Source of the DNA: Plantimonas leprariae
GTDB lineage: Bacteria; Pseudomonadota; Alphaproteobacteria; Rhizobiales; Rhizobiaceae
Direction: 5' to 3'
Length of the DNA: 64,000 bases
Assembly: GCF_008802405.1 (NCBI RefSeq)
Contig: NZ_VZDO01000001.1
Span: 1 to 64,000, forward strand
The notes under the pieces were generated by a model. That model was not told the origin of the DNA and ran no database searches. It worked only from the letters and a program-made list of their open reading frames with translations. Of the stretch, positions 8,464 through 16,714 are shown piece after piece (positions within the stretch are counted from its first letter, which is position 1; the number at the start of each line of letters is the position of its first letter). Made by a program: the position numbers and the translations under genes.

Positions 8464-9257
8464 AGCCGTTGCAGCGCGATCGCCGCGCTCGTCGCGACGT
8501 TCAGGCTGTCGAAGCCGGGCGCCATGTCGATCCTGAGCGTTTCCATCCTCGCCATCAGGGACGGCGGCAGGCCCGGCCCTTCGGCACCAAGGACGAGCGC
8601 GACCGGTTCCCGCACCGCATCCAGCGCCGCGAGATCGAGCGTGCCGCCGGGCGAGAGCGCGACCGCCCGGAAGCCGGCCTCCCGCAAGAGGTCCGGCAGT
8701 CGCTCCGCCCGCACCCGCTCGAAGGGAACGCTCAGGACCGCGCCGGCGGAAACGCGGATGGCCTTCCGGTAGAGCGGGTCGCAGCTCGTCTCGTCGACCA
8801 GCACCATGCCGGCGGCGAAGGCGGCCGCGTTGCGAAAGATGCCGCCGATGTTGTCGTGGTTGGCGATGCCGACCGCCGCCACCACGGTCCGGCCCTCCGC
8901 CGCCAGAGCGGCCAGACGCTCGGGAAGCGGCAGACGCGGCACCGCCCGCGCTTCGCCGACCGCCAGGACGCCCCGGTGCATGGCAAAGCCCGCCACGGCG
9001 TCGATCACCGGCCGCTCGGCGACGAAGACCGGCATGTCGTCCGGTAGGTGGTCCAGGAGATCGGCGATGCCGTTGAGGCGGTTGCGCAGGACGAGAAGCT
9101 GCTTCGGCACGAAGAACGGCGAGGCGGCAAGCTGGCCGACCACCACCGTGCCTTCGGCGACGAACGCCCCGCCGCGCACGAGATCGCGCTCGCGGATGCC
9201 GCGGAAGGCGGCGACGCGCGGATCGTCCGGATCGGCGATCTCGACGAACTGGACCAT
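8430..9257 (-). CDS. TrmH/SpoU-family RNA 2'-O-methyltransferase
   Basis: A 275-residue SPOUT methyltransferase. The three family motifs are visible: NHDNIGGIFRNAAAF (motif 1, about residue 135), LVLGAEGPGLP (motif 2) and DSLNVATSAAIAL (motif 3), which together build the trefoil knot that binds S-adenosylmethionine. An N-terminal substrate-binding region of about 110 residues precedes it. It modifies a ribose in tRNA or rRNA; the exact target cannot be inferred. Its 3' end overlaps the convergent coiled-coil gene by 34 bases. Confidence 0.9.
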   Translation of the reverse strand: MVQFVEIADPDDPRVAAFRGIRERDLVRGGAFVAEGTVVVGQLAASPFFVPKQLLVLRNRLNGIADLLDHLPDDMPVFVAERPVIDAVAGFAMHRGVLAVGEARAVPRLPLPERLAALAAEGRTVVAAVGIANHDNIGGIFRNAAAFAAGMVLVDETSCDPLYRKAIRVSAGAVLSVPFERVRAERLPDLLREAGFRAVALSPGGTLDLAALDAVREPVALVLGAEGPGLPPSLMARMETLRIDMAPGFDSLNVATSAAIALQRLYSARGGASEG

Positions 9258-9389
9258 TCGGAGCGTACCCGCCTCTTCTCGATGCGCGGCCGCACTTCAC
9301 GGCTCGCGTCAGGGATTTACCGATCTTGTCCGCACGGCGTCCCTTCGAAGGGTTTACATTCCGCGCGGAACCGCGATCAACATCCGCCC

Positions 9390-9830
9390 ATGCCGGTCCG
9401 CGCCGTTCTTCTCGCCGCCACAGCAGCTTTCGCCCTCGCAGGCTGCGGGAGCCTGCCGCGTTTCGGCAGCGCGCTGCCTGCCGCAGACCCCGACATCCCG
9501 GCCATCGCCTACAAGCTGACCGACCGGGAAACGGCCGAGATCCGCTCCACCTTCGCCGCCGCCCTCACCGACGGCAGGACGCCGATCTTCGGGCCGATCG
9601 AGGCCCGGCAGAAGGCGGACGGCGACATCGTCGTCTGCGGCCTCGTCAGGCTCCGCAAGCCCGACGGCCGCGAAAGCGGCATGAAGCTGTTCGACGGCCT
9701 CGCCGCGCCGGACCCGTCCGGCACGCTGCGCTTCGAGCCGAAGCGGCTGTCCGGCGCGAACGGCAAGTTCCTGGCGATCTACACCGACTGCCGGGCGCTC
9801 GGCGCGCTGAGCCGCGCGAAGGCCGTTTAG
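9390..9830 (+). CDS. Small lipoprotein, function unknown
   Basis: A 146-residue protein with a clear lipoprotein signal: the hydrophobic stretch VLLAATAAFALAG ends in the lipobox LAGC with Cys19. The mature part is about 125 residues, mixed alpha/beta, with two further cysteines (in VVCGL and TDCRAL) that could form a disulfide. I do not recognise the family. It is probably anchored to the outer or inner membrane facing the periplasm. The nearest neighbours are a divergent methyltransferase gene and a downstream MFS gene 84 bases away. Confidence 0.75.
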   Translation: MPVRAVLLAATAAFALAGCGSLPRFGSALPAADPDIPAIAYKLTDRETAEIRSTFAAALTDGRTPIFGPIEARQKADGDIVVCGLVRLRKPDGRESGMKLFDGLAAPDPSGTLRFEPKRLSGANGKFLAIYTDCRALGALSRAKAV

Positions 9831-9914
9831 CGGCGCGCGAGCGGCGCGATCCGGCGATCCCGACGGACGCGGCCGGGCTATCCTCGCCGCATCTCGTCCG
9901 GTGCCTCATCCCCC

Positions 9915-11147
9915 ATGTTGAAATCCGTTGCCGCCTTCGGCGCGCTGCTTCTCGCGACCTTCCTGATGATGGTCGGAGCCGGGCTGGCCAGCGCCCTGGT
10001 GCCGCTGCGCGCCGCGGCGGAAGGCTGGTCCTCCGGCTCCATCGCCTGGATCGGCACGGTCTACGCGCTGGCCTTCACGGCCGGCTGCATCCTCGTGCCG
10101 ATCCTTGTCGCCCGCGTCGGGCACATCCGGGTCTTCGCCGCGCTGCAGACCTCGCTCGCCTGCCTCCTGCTTCTCCTAGCACTGGCGCCGCACCCTCTCG
10201 CCTGGATGCTGTTCCGCGGCGCCTGCGGCCTCGGCATGGTCGGGGGCTACATGGTGATCGAGAGCTGGATCAATGAGCGGACGGACAACACCAATCGCGG
10301 CACCGTGTTCTCGGCCTACATGATCGTCTCGATGGTCGGCATCGCCTCCGGCCAGTTCCTCCTGCCGCTCGGCGACATCGCCGGCGACCGTCTGTTCATG
10401 GCGAGCGCCCTCGCCTTCGGGCTGGCGCTCATGCCGGTGATGCTGTCGGTCGCGCCCGCGCCGCGCCCCTTGGAACAGGTGCGGATCGACCCGCGGGCAC
10501 TGTTCCGCCGGAGCCCCGCCGCGGCGGTCGGCTGCTTCGTCGCCGGCGTGATCTTCGGCAACTGGGGCTATTTCGGCCCACTCTACGGCAAGGCCGCCGG
10601 GCTCGGCACCGCCGGCATCGCCACCATGCTGACCGCCGCGATGGTCGGCGGCGTCCTGTTCCAGTACCCGTTCGGCCGCCTGTCGGACCGGATCGACCGG
10701 CGCTACGTGATGGGCATCGCCGGGGCGATCGGGGTCGCGGTCTCGGTGGCGATGATCATCGCCGCGCCGCGCACGCCCATCGGCGTCGTCGTCGGCACCT
10801 TCGGCTTCGGGACGGTGCTCTTCACCATCTATTCGCTGAGCGTCGCCCACGCCAACGACCAGGCGCGTCCCGGCGAGTTCGTGCAGGTGTCCGGCGGCCT
10901 TCTCATCGTCTACGGCGTCGGCAACATGATCGGGCCGCAGCTCGGCGGCCGGCTGATGGACCGGCTCGGGCCGGAAGGCTTCTTCGTCGCGATGGCGATG
11001 ATGTACGCGATCTACGGCGGCTACGCGCTCTGGCGCTCGACCCGCAAGGCGGCCCTGCCGCCGGAACGGCGGCCGGACTTCACGCCGGTCGCGCCGATGT
11101 CGATGCGGGGGCAGGCGCCGGCCGAGCCGGCGGCCGGCGGACGCTAG
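9915..11147 (+). CDS. Major facilitator superfamily transporter (YcaD-like)
   Basis: A 410-residue inner-membrane protein with about twelve hydrophobic segments. The MFS signature between helices 2 and 3 is loose (ARVGHIRVF), while the equivalent loop after helix 8 is classical (GRLSDRIDRRYVM). The sequence GYMVIESWINERT in helix 4-5 is typical of the YcaD/COG0477 branch of presumed sugar or drug efflux carriers. The substrate is unknown. A Pro/Ala/Gly-rich tail of about 40 residues follows the last helix. Confidence 0.87.
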   Translation: MLKSVAAFGALLLATFLMMVGAGLASALVPLRAAAEGWSSGSIAWIGTVYALAFTAGCILVPILVARVGHIRVFAALQTSLACLLLLLALAPHPLAWMLFRGACGLGMVGGYMVIESWINERTDNTNRGTVFSAYMIVSMVGIASGQFLLPLGDIAGDRLFMASALAFGLALMPVMLSVAPAPRPLEQVRIDPRALFRRSPAAAVGCFVAGVIFGNWGYFGPLYGKAAGLGTAGIATMLTAAMVGGVLFQYPFGRLSDRIDRRYVMGIAGAIGVAVSVAMIIAAPRTPIGVVVGTFGFGTVLFTIYSLSVAHANDQARPGEFVQVSGGLLIVYGVGNMIGPQLGGRLMDRLGPEGFFVAMAMMYAIYGGYALWRSTRKAALPPERRPDFTPVAPMSMRGQAPAEPAAGGR

Positions 11148-11523
11148 CGCCACGCGCCTTCGCGGCGCCGGTGCGCGCATCCCCGGCGGAAGGGGCTTGC
11201 AAGCCTGGCTATAATGATTCCATTCTCCCGCCGGCGGAGGTTGCCCCGAAGGTCGAGACAGCGTGCCCGTCGTGGTTGTTGCGACGTTCGGTGCGTTTTG
11301 ATGCTTGCTTCGGCAAGAACAGCACCGCTTTGCTTATCGAATAAGCACCTTCCACCGCATCCCATATACTCTTCCGGGTAAGACTTCCGTTTGCGCCGCG
11401 TCGTGTCGCATGTGGAATTCCATGGCCGGCCCTCGCGGCTAGCTTGCGACGGCTGAAGGAATACTGAACACTGCGCAGACTTGAGCCCCGGGGCGGCCTG
11501 GTTCTACCGGACGGAGACGACGA
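11148..11523. other. Intergenic region before the peptide ABC operon
   Basis: About 375 bases without a supportable gene, more AT-rich around 11205-11370 than the flanks, so it probably carries the operon promoter. A small palindrome TGGAATTCCA (11413-11422) stands about 100 bases before the first gene. I could not identify a regulator for it. Confidence 0.45.
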
Positions 11524-13113
11524 ATGAGCGACTATCTGAAGTTCCTCGCCGACGAAGTCCGGCGTGGCGGCATGAACCGCCGCGAGTTCATCGGCCGGGC
11601 GATCGCGGCCGGCGTCTCGCTCACCGCAGCCGGCAGCCTGTTCTCGACCAGCGCGCTGGCGCAGGAGCCGAAACGCGGCGGCCACCTGAAGCTCGGCCTC
11701 GAAGGCGGCTCGGCGACGGACGGGCTCGACCCGGCGAAGTACCTGTCGCAGGTGCTGTTCTGCATCGGCCGCTGCTGGGGCGACATGCTGGTGGAAAGCG
11801 ACCCGATGACCGGCGCGGCCGTGCCGGCGCTGGCCGAATCCTGGGAACCCTCGCCCGACGCCAAGACCTGGACCTTCAAGATCCGCAAGGGCGTCAAGTT
11901 CCACGACGGCAAGGAGCTGACGGTGGACGACGTGGTCGCCACCCTGAAGCGGCACACCGACGAGAAGTCGGAATCCGGCGCGCTCGGCGTCGTGAAGTCG
12001 ATCACCGACATCAAGGCCGACGGCGGCAACCTCGTCCTGACCCTGCAGGAGGGCAACGCCGACATGCCCCTCCTCCTCAGCGACTACCACCTGATCATCC
12101 AGCCGAACGGCGGCATGGACAATCCCGCCGCCGCTGTGGGCACCGGCCCGTTCAAGCTCGTCAAGCACGAGCCGGGCGTGCGCACCACCTTCGAGCGGAA
12201 CGCCAACGACTGGCGGCAGGACCGCGGCTACGTCGACTCGGTCGAGATCATCGTCATCAACGACGCGACGGCGCGCGTCGCGGCGCTCTCGTCGGGACAG
12301 GTCCACTTCATCAACCGCGTCGACCCGAAGACGGTGAACCTCCTGAAGCGCGCACCCACCGTCGAGGTGCTGAACACGTCGGGCCGCGGCCACTACGTCT
12401 TCCTGATGCACTGCAACACCGCGCCGTTCGACAACAACGACCTGCGCATGGCGATGAAATACGCGATCGACCGCGAGGCGATGGTGAAGACCGTGCTCGG
12501 CGGCTACGGCAAGGTCGGCAACGACTTCCCGATCAACTCGACCTACGCCCTTTTCCCGGAAGGCATCGAGCAGCGCAGCTACGACCCGGACAAGGCGGCC
12601 TTCCACTACAAGAAGTCCGGCCATTCCGGCTCGGTGCTGCTCCGCACCTCCGAGGTCGCCTTCCCCGGCGCGGTGGACGCGGCCGTGCTCTACCAGCAGT
12701 CGGCGCGCAAGGCCGGCATCGAGATCGAGGTGAAGCGCGAGCCCGGCGACGGCTACTGGTCGAACGTCTGGAACGCCCAGCCCTTCTCCGCCTCCTACTG
12801 GGGCGGCCGGCCGACGCAGGATCAGATGTATACCACCGCCTACTATTCCAAGGCGGACTGGAACGACACGCGGTTCCTCCGACCCGACTTCGACAAGCTG
12901 CTGCTCGAAGCCCGGGCCGAACTCGACGAGACGAAGCGCCGCGAGATGTACCGCACCATGGCGATGATGGTGCGCGACGACGGCGGCGTCATCCTGCCGA
13001 TGTTCAACGACTTCGTGAACGCGGCCCGCAAGAACGTCAAAGGCTACGTCCACGACATCGGCAACGACATGTCGAACGGCTACGTCGCGAACCGCGTCTG
13101 GCTGGAGGGCTGA
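11524..13113 (+). CDS. Peptide-type ABC transporter substrate-binding protein (SBP_bac_5), Tat-exported
   Basis: A 529-residue periplasmic solute-binding protein of the dipeptide/oligopeptide (DppA/OppA) family. The N-terminus carries a twin-arginine signal (MNRREFIGRAIAAG, then a hydrophobic stretch and cleavage near ALAQ), so the protein is exported folded. The family core is seen in LAESWEPSPDAKTWTF, VKFHDGKELTVDDVVAT and the repeated pattern of AMKYAIDREAMV. It opens a tight operon of permease, permease and double ATPase whose stops and starts overlap. Ligand is unknown; peptides or acylated amino compounds are likely given the hydrolase that follows. Confidence 0.92.
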   Translation: MSDYLKFLADEVRRGGMNRREFIGRAIAAGVSLTAAGSLFSTSALAQEPKRGGHLKLGLEGGSATDGLDPAKYLSQVLFCIGRCWGDMLVESDPMTGAAVPALAESWEPSPDAKTWTFKIRKGVKFHDGKELTVDDVVATLKRHTDEKSESGALGVVKSITDIKADGGNLVLTLQEGNADMPLLLSDYHLIIQPNGGMDNPAAAVGTGPFKLVKHEPGVRTTFERNANDWRQDRGYVDSVEIIVINDATARVAALSSGQVHFINRVDPKTVNLLKRAPTVEVLNTSGRGHYVFLMHCNTAPFDNNDLRMAMKYAIDREAMVKTVLGGYGKVGNDFPINSTYALFPEGIEQRSYDPDKAAFHYKKSGHSGSVLLRTSEVAFPGAVDAAVLYQQSARKAGIEIEVKREPGDGYWSNVWNAQPFSASYWGGRPTQDQMYTTAYYSKADWNDTRFLRPDFDKLLLEARAELDETKRREMYRTMAMMVRDDGGVILPMFNDFVNAARKNVKGYVHDIGNDMSNGYVANRVWLEG

Positions 13114-14231
13114 TGACCACGGGCCCCGGCCTGTCGGAAGGGCCGGCGGGCACCGCCGTCCTACCGGCCGGCGATCCCATCGCCTCGGCGGGTCCGGCCG
13201 GCGGCATGCTCCTGTCGACGGCGCCGGCGCTGCCGGCGGTCGACGCCCGCTCGGCGCTCGGGCGCTTGATCGCCGCCCATCCGCTGGCGGCGATGATCAC
13301 GCAGCGCCTCGTGATCAGCTTCCTCTTGCTGCTCGCCGTCTCGGCGGTGCTGTTCCTCGGCGTCGAGGCGCTGCCGGGCGACTTCGCGCAGACCTATCTC
13401 GGCCAGTCGGCGACGCCGCAGGCGGTGGCGAACATCCGGCGCGAGCTCGGTCTCGACCAGCCGGCCGTGACCCGCTACCTCGCCTGGCTCGGCCATGCGT
13501 TGCAGGGCGACTTCGGCATGTCCTGGGCGAGCCGGAACTCGATCACCGAGCAGATCGGCCGCCGGCTCGGCAACACGCTGTTCCTTGCCTTCTTCGCCGC
13601 GCTGATCTCGGTGCCGCTGGCGATCGGCCTCGGCATACTGTCGGTGCTGTTCCGCAACCGCCTGCCGGACAAGCTCGTCAACGTCTTCTCGCTGGCGGCG
13701 ATCTCGCTCCCCGAGTTCTTCATCGGCTACGTGCTGATCTTCCTCTTCGCGATCCAGTACCCGATCGTCACCTTCCCCTCGACGGTCTTCGACGGGATGC
13801 CGTTCGGCGACCGGCTCGGCGCGATCGCGCTTCCCTGCGCGACGCTCGTCCTCGTCGTCCTCGCCCACATGCTCAGGATGACGCGGGCGGCGATCCTGAA
13901 CGTCATGGAAGCGCCTTATATCGAGACGGCAGAGCTGAAGGGCTTGTCGCGCTGGCGCACTATCGTGCGCCACGCCGCGCCTAACGCCGTCGCGCCGATC
14001 ATCAACGTCGTGGCGCTGAACCTCGCCTACCTTGTCGTCGGTGTGGTCGTGGTCGAAGTGGTTTTCGTCTACCCCGGCATCGGCCAGTACATGGTGGACG
14101 CGGTGACGGTGCGCGACATGCCGGTGGTGCAGGCCTGCGGCCTGCTCTTCGCCGCCGTCTACATCTTCCTGAACATGGCCGCCGACATCCTCGCGATCGT
14201 CGCCAATCCGCGCCTGAGGCATCCGCGATGA
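13113..14231 (+). CDS. Peptide-type ABC transporter permease (DppB-like)
   Basis: A 372-residue inner-membrane permease. After an unusual Pro/Gly/Ala-rich cytoplasmic leader of about 60 residues come the DppB-type first helix (RLVISFLLLLAVSAVLFL), the periplasmic domain with RRELGLDQPAVTRYLAWL, and five further helices. The coupling (EAA) loop reads IETAELKGLSRWRTIVRHA. The start overlaps the previous stop (TGATG). The long leader is not usual for the family, so a downstream start cannot be excluded, although translational coupling favours this one. Confidence 0.92.
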   Translation: MTTGPGLSEGPAGTAVLPAGDPIASAGPAGGMLLSTAPALPAVDARSALGRLIAAHPLAAMITQRLVISFLLLLAVSAVLFLGVEALPGDFAQTYLGQSATPQAVANIRRELGLDQPAVTRYLAWLGHALQGDFGMSWASRNSITEQIGRRLGNTLFLAFFAALISVPLAIGLGILSVLFRNRLPDKLVNVFSLAAISLPEFFIGYVLIFLFAIQYPIVTFPSTVFDGMPFGDRLGAIALPCATLVLVVLAHMLRMTRAAILNVMEAPYIETAELKGLSRWRTIVRHAAPNAVAPIINVVALNLAYLVVGVVVVEVVFVYPGIGQYMVDAVTVRDMPVVQACGLLFAAVYIFLNMAADILAIVANPRLRHPR

Positions 14232-15064
14232 AGCTGCGCGCCATTCCGCTCAGCGCCTGGATCGGCATCGCCGGGCTGGTGATCGCCTTCGGCTGCGCGC
14301 TCTTCGCGCCGTGGATCGCGCCCTTCGGCGAGGAGGAGGTGGTCGGCGGTGTCTGGGACCTGCCGTCCTGGAGCGAGGGCGGCAGCGCCTTCCTGCTCGG
14401 CACCGACAATATCGGCCGCGATCTCCTGTCGCGCCTCGTCTACGGCGCGCGCACCACGATCTTCGTCGCCGCCGCCGCGACGCTCCTGTCCTTCTCGCTC
14501 GGCGTTTTTCTCTCCTTCACCGCCTCCGTCGTGCGCGGCTGGACCGACCAGGCGCTGTCGCGCCTCAACGACTTGATGATGGCGATCCCGACGCTGATCT
14601 TCGCGCTCGTCGTCCTCGCCGTCCTGCCGCAGCGGCTGTGGATCCTGATCCTGGTGATGGCGGTCCTCGATTCAACCCGCGTCTTCCGGCTCGGCCGGGC
14701 AGTCGCGACCGACATCTCGGTGATGGACTTCGTCGAGGCCGCCCGGCTGCGCGGCGAAGGGACGCTCTGGATCATCTTTCGCGAGATTTTGCCGAACGCG
14801 CTCTCGCCGCTCCTCGCCGAGTTCGGCCTGCGCTTCGCCTTCGCGATCCTGTTCCTCTCGACGCTGTCCTTCCTGGGCTTGGGCATCCAGCCACCCGCCG
14901 CCGACTGGGGCGGCATGGTGAAGGACAACAAGGACGGCATCATCTTCGGCGTCTCCGCCGCGCTCTATCCCGGCATGGCGATCGCGCTCCTCGCCGTATC
15001 GGTGAACCTCGTCGTGGACTGGCTCTTGAACCGCACTGCCAGCCTCAAGGGAGGCCGCGCCTGA
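14228..15064 (+). CDS. Peptide-type ABC transporter permease (DppC-like)
   Basis: A 278-residue partner permease of DppC type. The N-terminal helix is followed by the conserved LLGTDNIGRDLLSRLVYGAR motif, then four to five helices and the coupling loop FVEAARLRGEGTLWIIFREI. The start overlaps the upstream permease by four bases (ATGA) and its stop overlaps the ATPase start. Together with the upstream permease it forms the translocation channel. Confidence 0.93.
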   Translation: MKLRAIPLSAWIGIAGLVIAFGCALFAPWIAPFGEEEVVGGVWDLPSWSEGGSAFLLGTDNIGRDLLSRLVYGARTTIFVAAAATLLSFSLGVFLSFTASVVRGWTDQALSRLNDLMMAIPTLIFALVVLAVLPQRLWILILVMAVLDSTRVFRLGRAVATDISVMDFVEAARLRGEGTLWIIFREILPNALSPLLAEFGLRFAFAILFLSTLSFLGLGIQPPAADWGGMVKDNKDGIIFGVSAALYPGMAIALLAVSVNLVVDWLLNRTASLKGGRA

Positions 15065-16695
15065 TGGCCGAGCTCCTGAAAGTCCGCAACCTCCGGATCG
15101 GCGCGCATGTCTCGCCGCCGGGCGAAGCGCCGCACGACGTGACGATCGTCGACGACGTGTCCTTCGATCTCGCGAAGGGCCGCGTCCTCGGGCTCATCGG
15201 CGAGTCGGGCGCAGGCAAGTCGACTATCGGCCTGTCGACGCTCGGCTACGGGCGCGGCAGCGTCGCGATCACCGGCGGCACGGTTGAGCTCGCCGGCACG
15301 AACCTCGTCGGGCTCGGCCCTTCCCGGCTCCGGCGCATCCGCGGCGCCAAGGTCGCCTATGTGGCGCAGTCGGCGGCGGCCTCGTTCAATCCGGCCTTCC
15401 GGCTGGAGGACCAGATCGTCGAGGCGAGCCTCAAGCACCGCGTCATGAGCCGCGAGGCGGCGCTCGCCAAGGCGAAGGACCTGTTCCGCACGCTCGGCCT
15501 GCCGGATCCGGAGAACTTCGGCCGGCGCTACCCGCATCAGGTCTCCGGCGGCCAGCTCCAGCGCGCGATGACGGCGATGGCGCTTCTCCCCTCGCCCGAC
15601 CTCATCGTCTTCGACGAGCCGACCACGGCGCTGGACGTCACAACCCAGATCGACGTCCTCGTCGCCATCAAGCGCGCCATCGAGGAAACGCACACCGCCG
15701 CGATCTACGTGACGCACGACCTCGCCGTCGTCGCGCAGGTCGCCGATGACATCATGGTGCTCAGGCACGGCAAGACCGTCGAATACGGCTCGGCGCGGCA
15801 GATCTTGGAGGAACCGAAGGAGGACTACACCCAGCGGCTCGTCTCGATGCGCCATTTCGGCAAGGACGAGGCGCCCGATCAGCTCGGTCGCCTCCTCAGC
15901 GTCGACCATGTCGAGGCGGGTTACCCTTCCGGCCTCACCGTCCTCAACGGCGTGTCGCTGCACCTGCCGAAGGGCCAGACGCTGGCGGTCGTCGGCGAGT
16001 CCGGTTCCGGCAAGTCGACGCTGGCGCGCGTCATCACCGGCCTGCTTCCGCCGCGCCACGGGCGCGTGGTCTTCGCCGGACGGGAGCTGCCGCCAAAGCT
16101 GTCGCAGCGCTCGCGCGACGATCTCCGCCGCATCCAGATGATCTACCAGATGGCGGATACGGCGATGAACCCGCGCCAGACGGTCGGGGATATCATCGGC
16201 CGGCCCCTCGCCTTCTACTTCGGCCTGCGGGGCGCAAAGAAGCGGGATCGGGTCGCCAGCCTGCTCGAAGCCATCGAGCTGAGGGCGGAATTCGCCGGCC
16301 GCTATCCGGCCGAGCTCTCTGGCGGCCAGAAGCAGCGCGTCGCGATCGCCCGGGCGCTCGCCGCCGAGCCGGAGGTCATCCTCTGCGACGAGCCGACCTC
16401 GGCGCTGGACCCACTCGTCGCCGACGGCATCCTGAAGCTCCTGATGAAGCTCCAGGCCGAAACGCACGTCTCCTACCTGTTCATCACCCACGACATCGCG
16501 ACCGTCCGCGCCATCGCCGATTCCGTCGCGGTGATGCATCGCGGCCGCCTTGTGCGCTTCGGGCCGAAGTCCCGCGTCCTCGCCCCGCCCTTCGACGACT
16601 ACACCGACCTCCTGCTCAAATCCGTGCCGGAAATGCGCATCGGCTGGCTCGAGGCCGTCCGCAACGCCCGCCGCATGGCGGCGGCCGGAAACTGA
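15064..16695 (+). CDS. Peptide-type ABC transporter double ATP-binding protein (DppDF fusion)
   Basis: A 543-residue protein holding both nucleotide-binding domains. Domain one has Walker [10 protein letters not shown], signature [10 protein letters not shown], Walker [13 protein letters not shown] and switch HD. Domain two (from about residue 280) has [31 protein letters not shown] and THDIA. All catalytic residues are intact in both halves, so both sites can hydrolyse ATP. The ATG overlaps the DppC-like stop by one base. It ends 19 bases before the hydrolase gene, which is probably co-transcribed. Confidence 0.94.
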   Translation: MAELLKVRNLRIGAHVSPPGEAPHDVTIVDDVSFDLAKGRVLGLIGESGAGKSTIGLSTLGYGRGSVAITGGTVELAGTNLVGLGPSRLRRIRGAKVAYVAQSAAASFNPAFRLEDQIVEASLKHRVMSREAALAKAKDLFRTLGLPDPENFGRRYPHQVSGGQLQRAMTAMALLPSPDLIVFDEPTTALDVTTQIDVLVAIKRAIEETHTAAIYVTHDLAVVAQVADDIMVLRHGKTVEYGSARQILEEPKEDYTQRLVSMRHFGKDEAPDQLGRLLSVDHVEAGYPSGLTVLNGVSLHLPKGQTLAVVGESGSGKSTLARVITGLLPPRHGRVVFAGRELPPKLSQRSRDDLRRIQMIYQMADTAMNPRQTVGDIIGRPLAFYFGLRGAKKRDRVASLLEAIELRAEFAGRYPAELSGGQKQRVAIARALAAEPEVILCDEPTSALDPLVADGILKLLMKLQAETHVSYLFITHDIATVRAIADSVAVMHRGRLVRFGPKSRVLAPPFDDYTDLLLKSVPEMRIGWLEAVRNARRMAAAGN

Positions 16696-16714
16696 ACGCT
16701 TCAGAGTACCGAGT

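Noticed and set aside
11413-11422. Palindrome TGGAATTCCA as an operator of the peptide ABC operon
   Set aside because: A ten-base palindrome with an EcoRI core is common by chance, and no regulator gene is nearby, so it is mentioned only within the intergenic entry.
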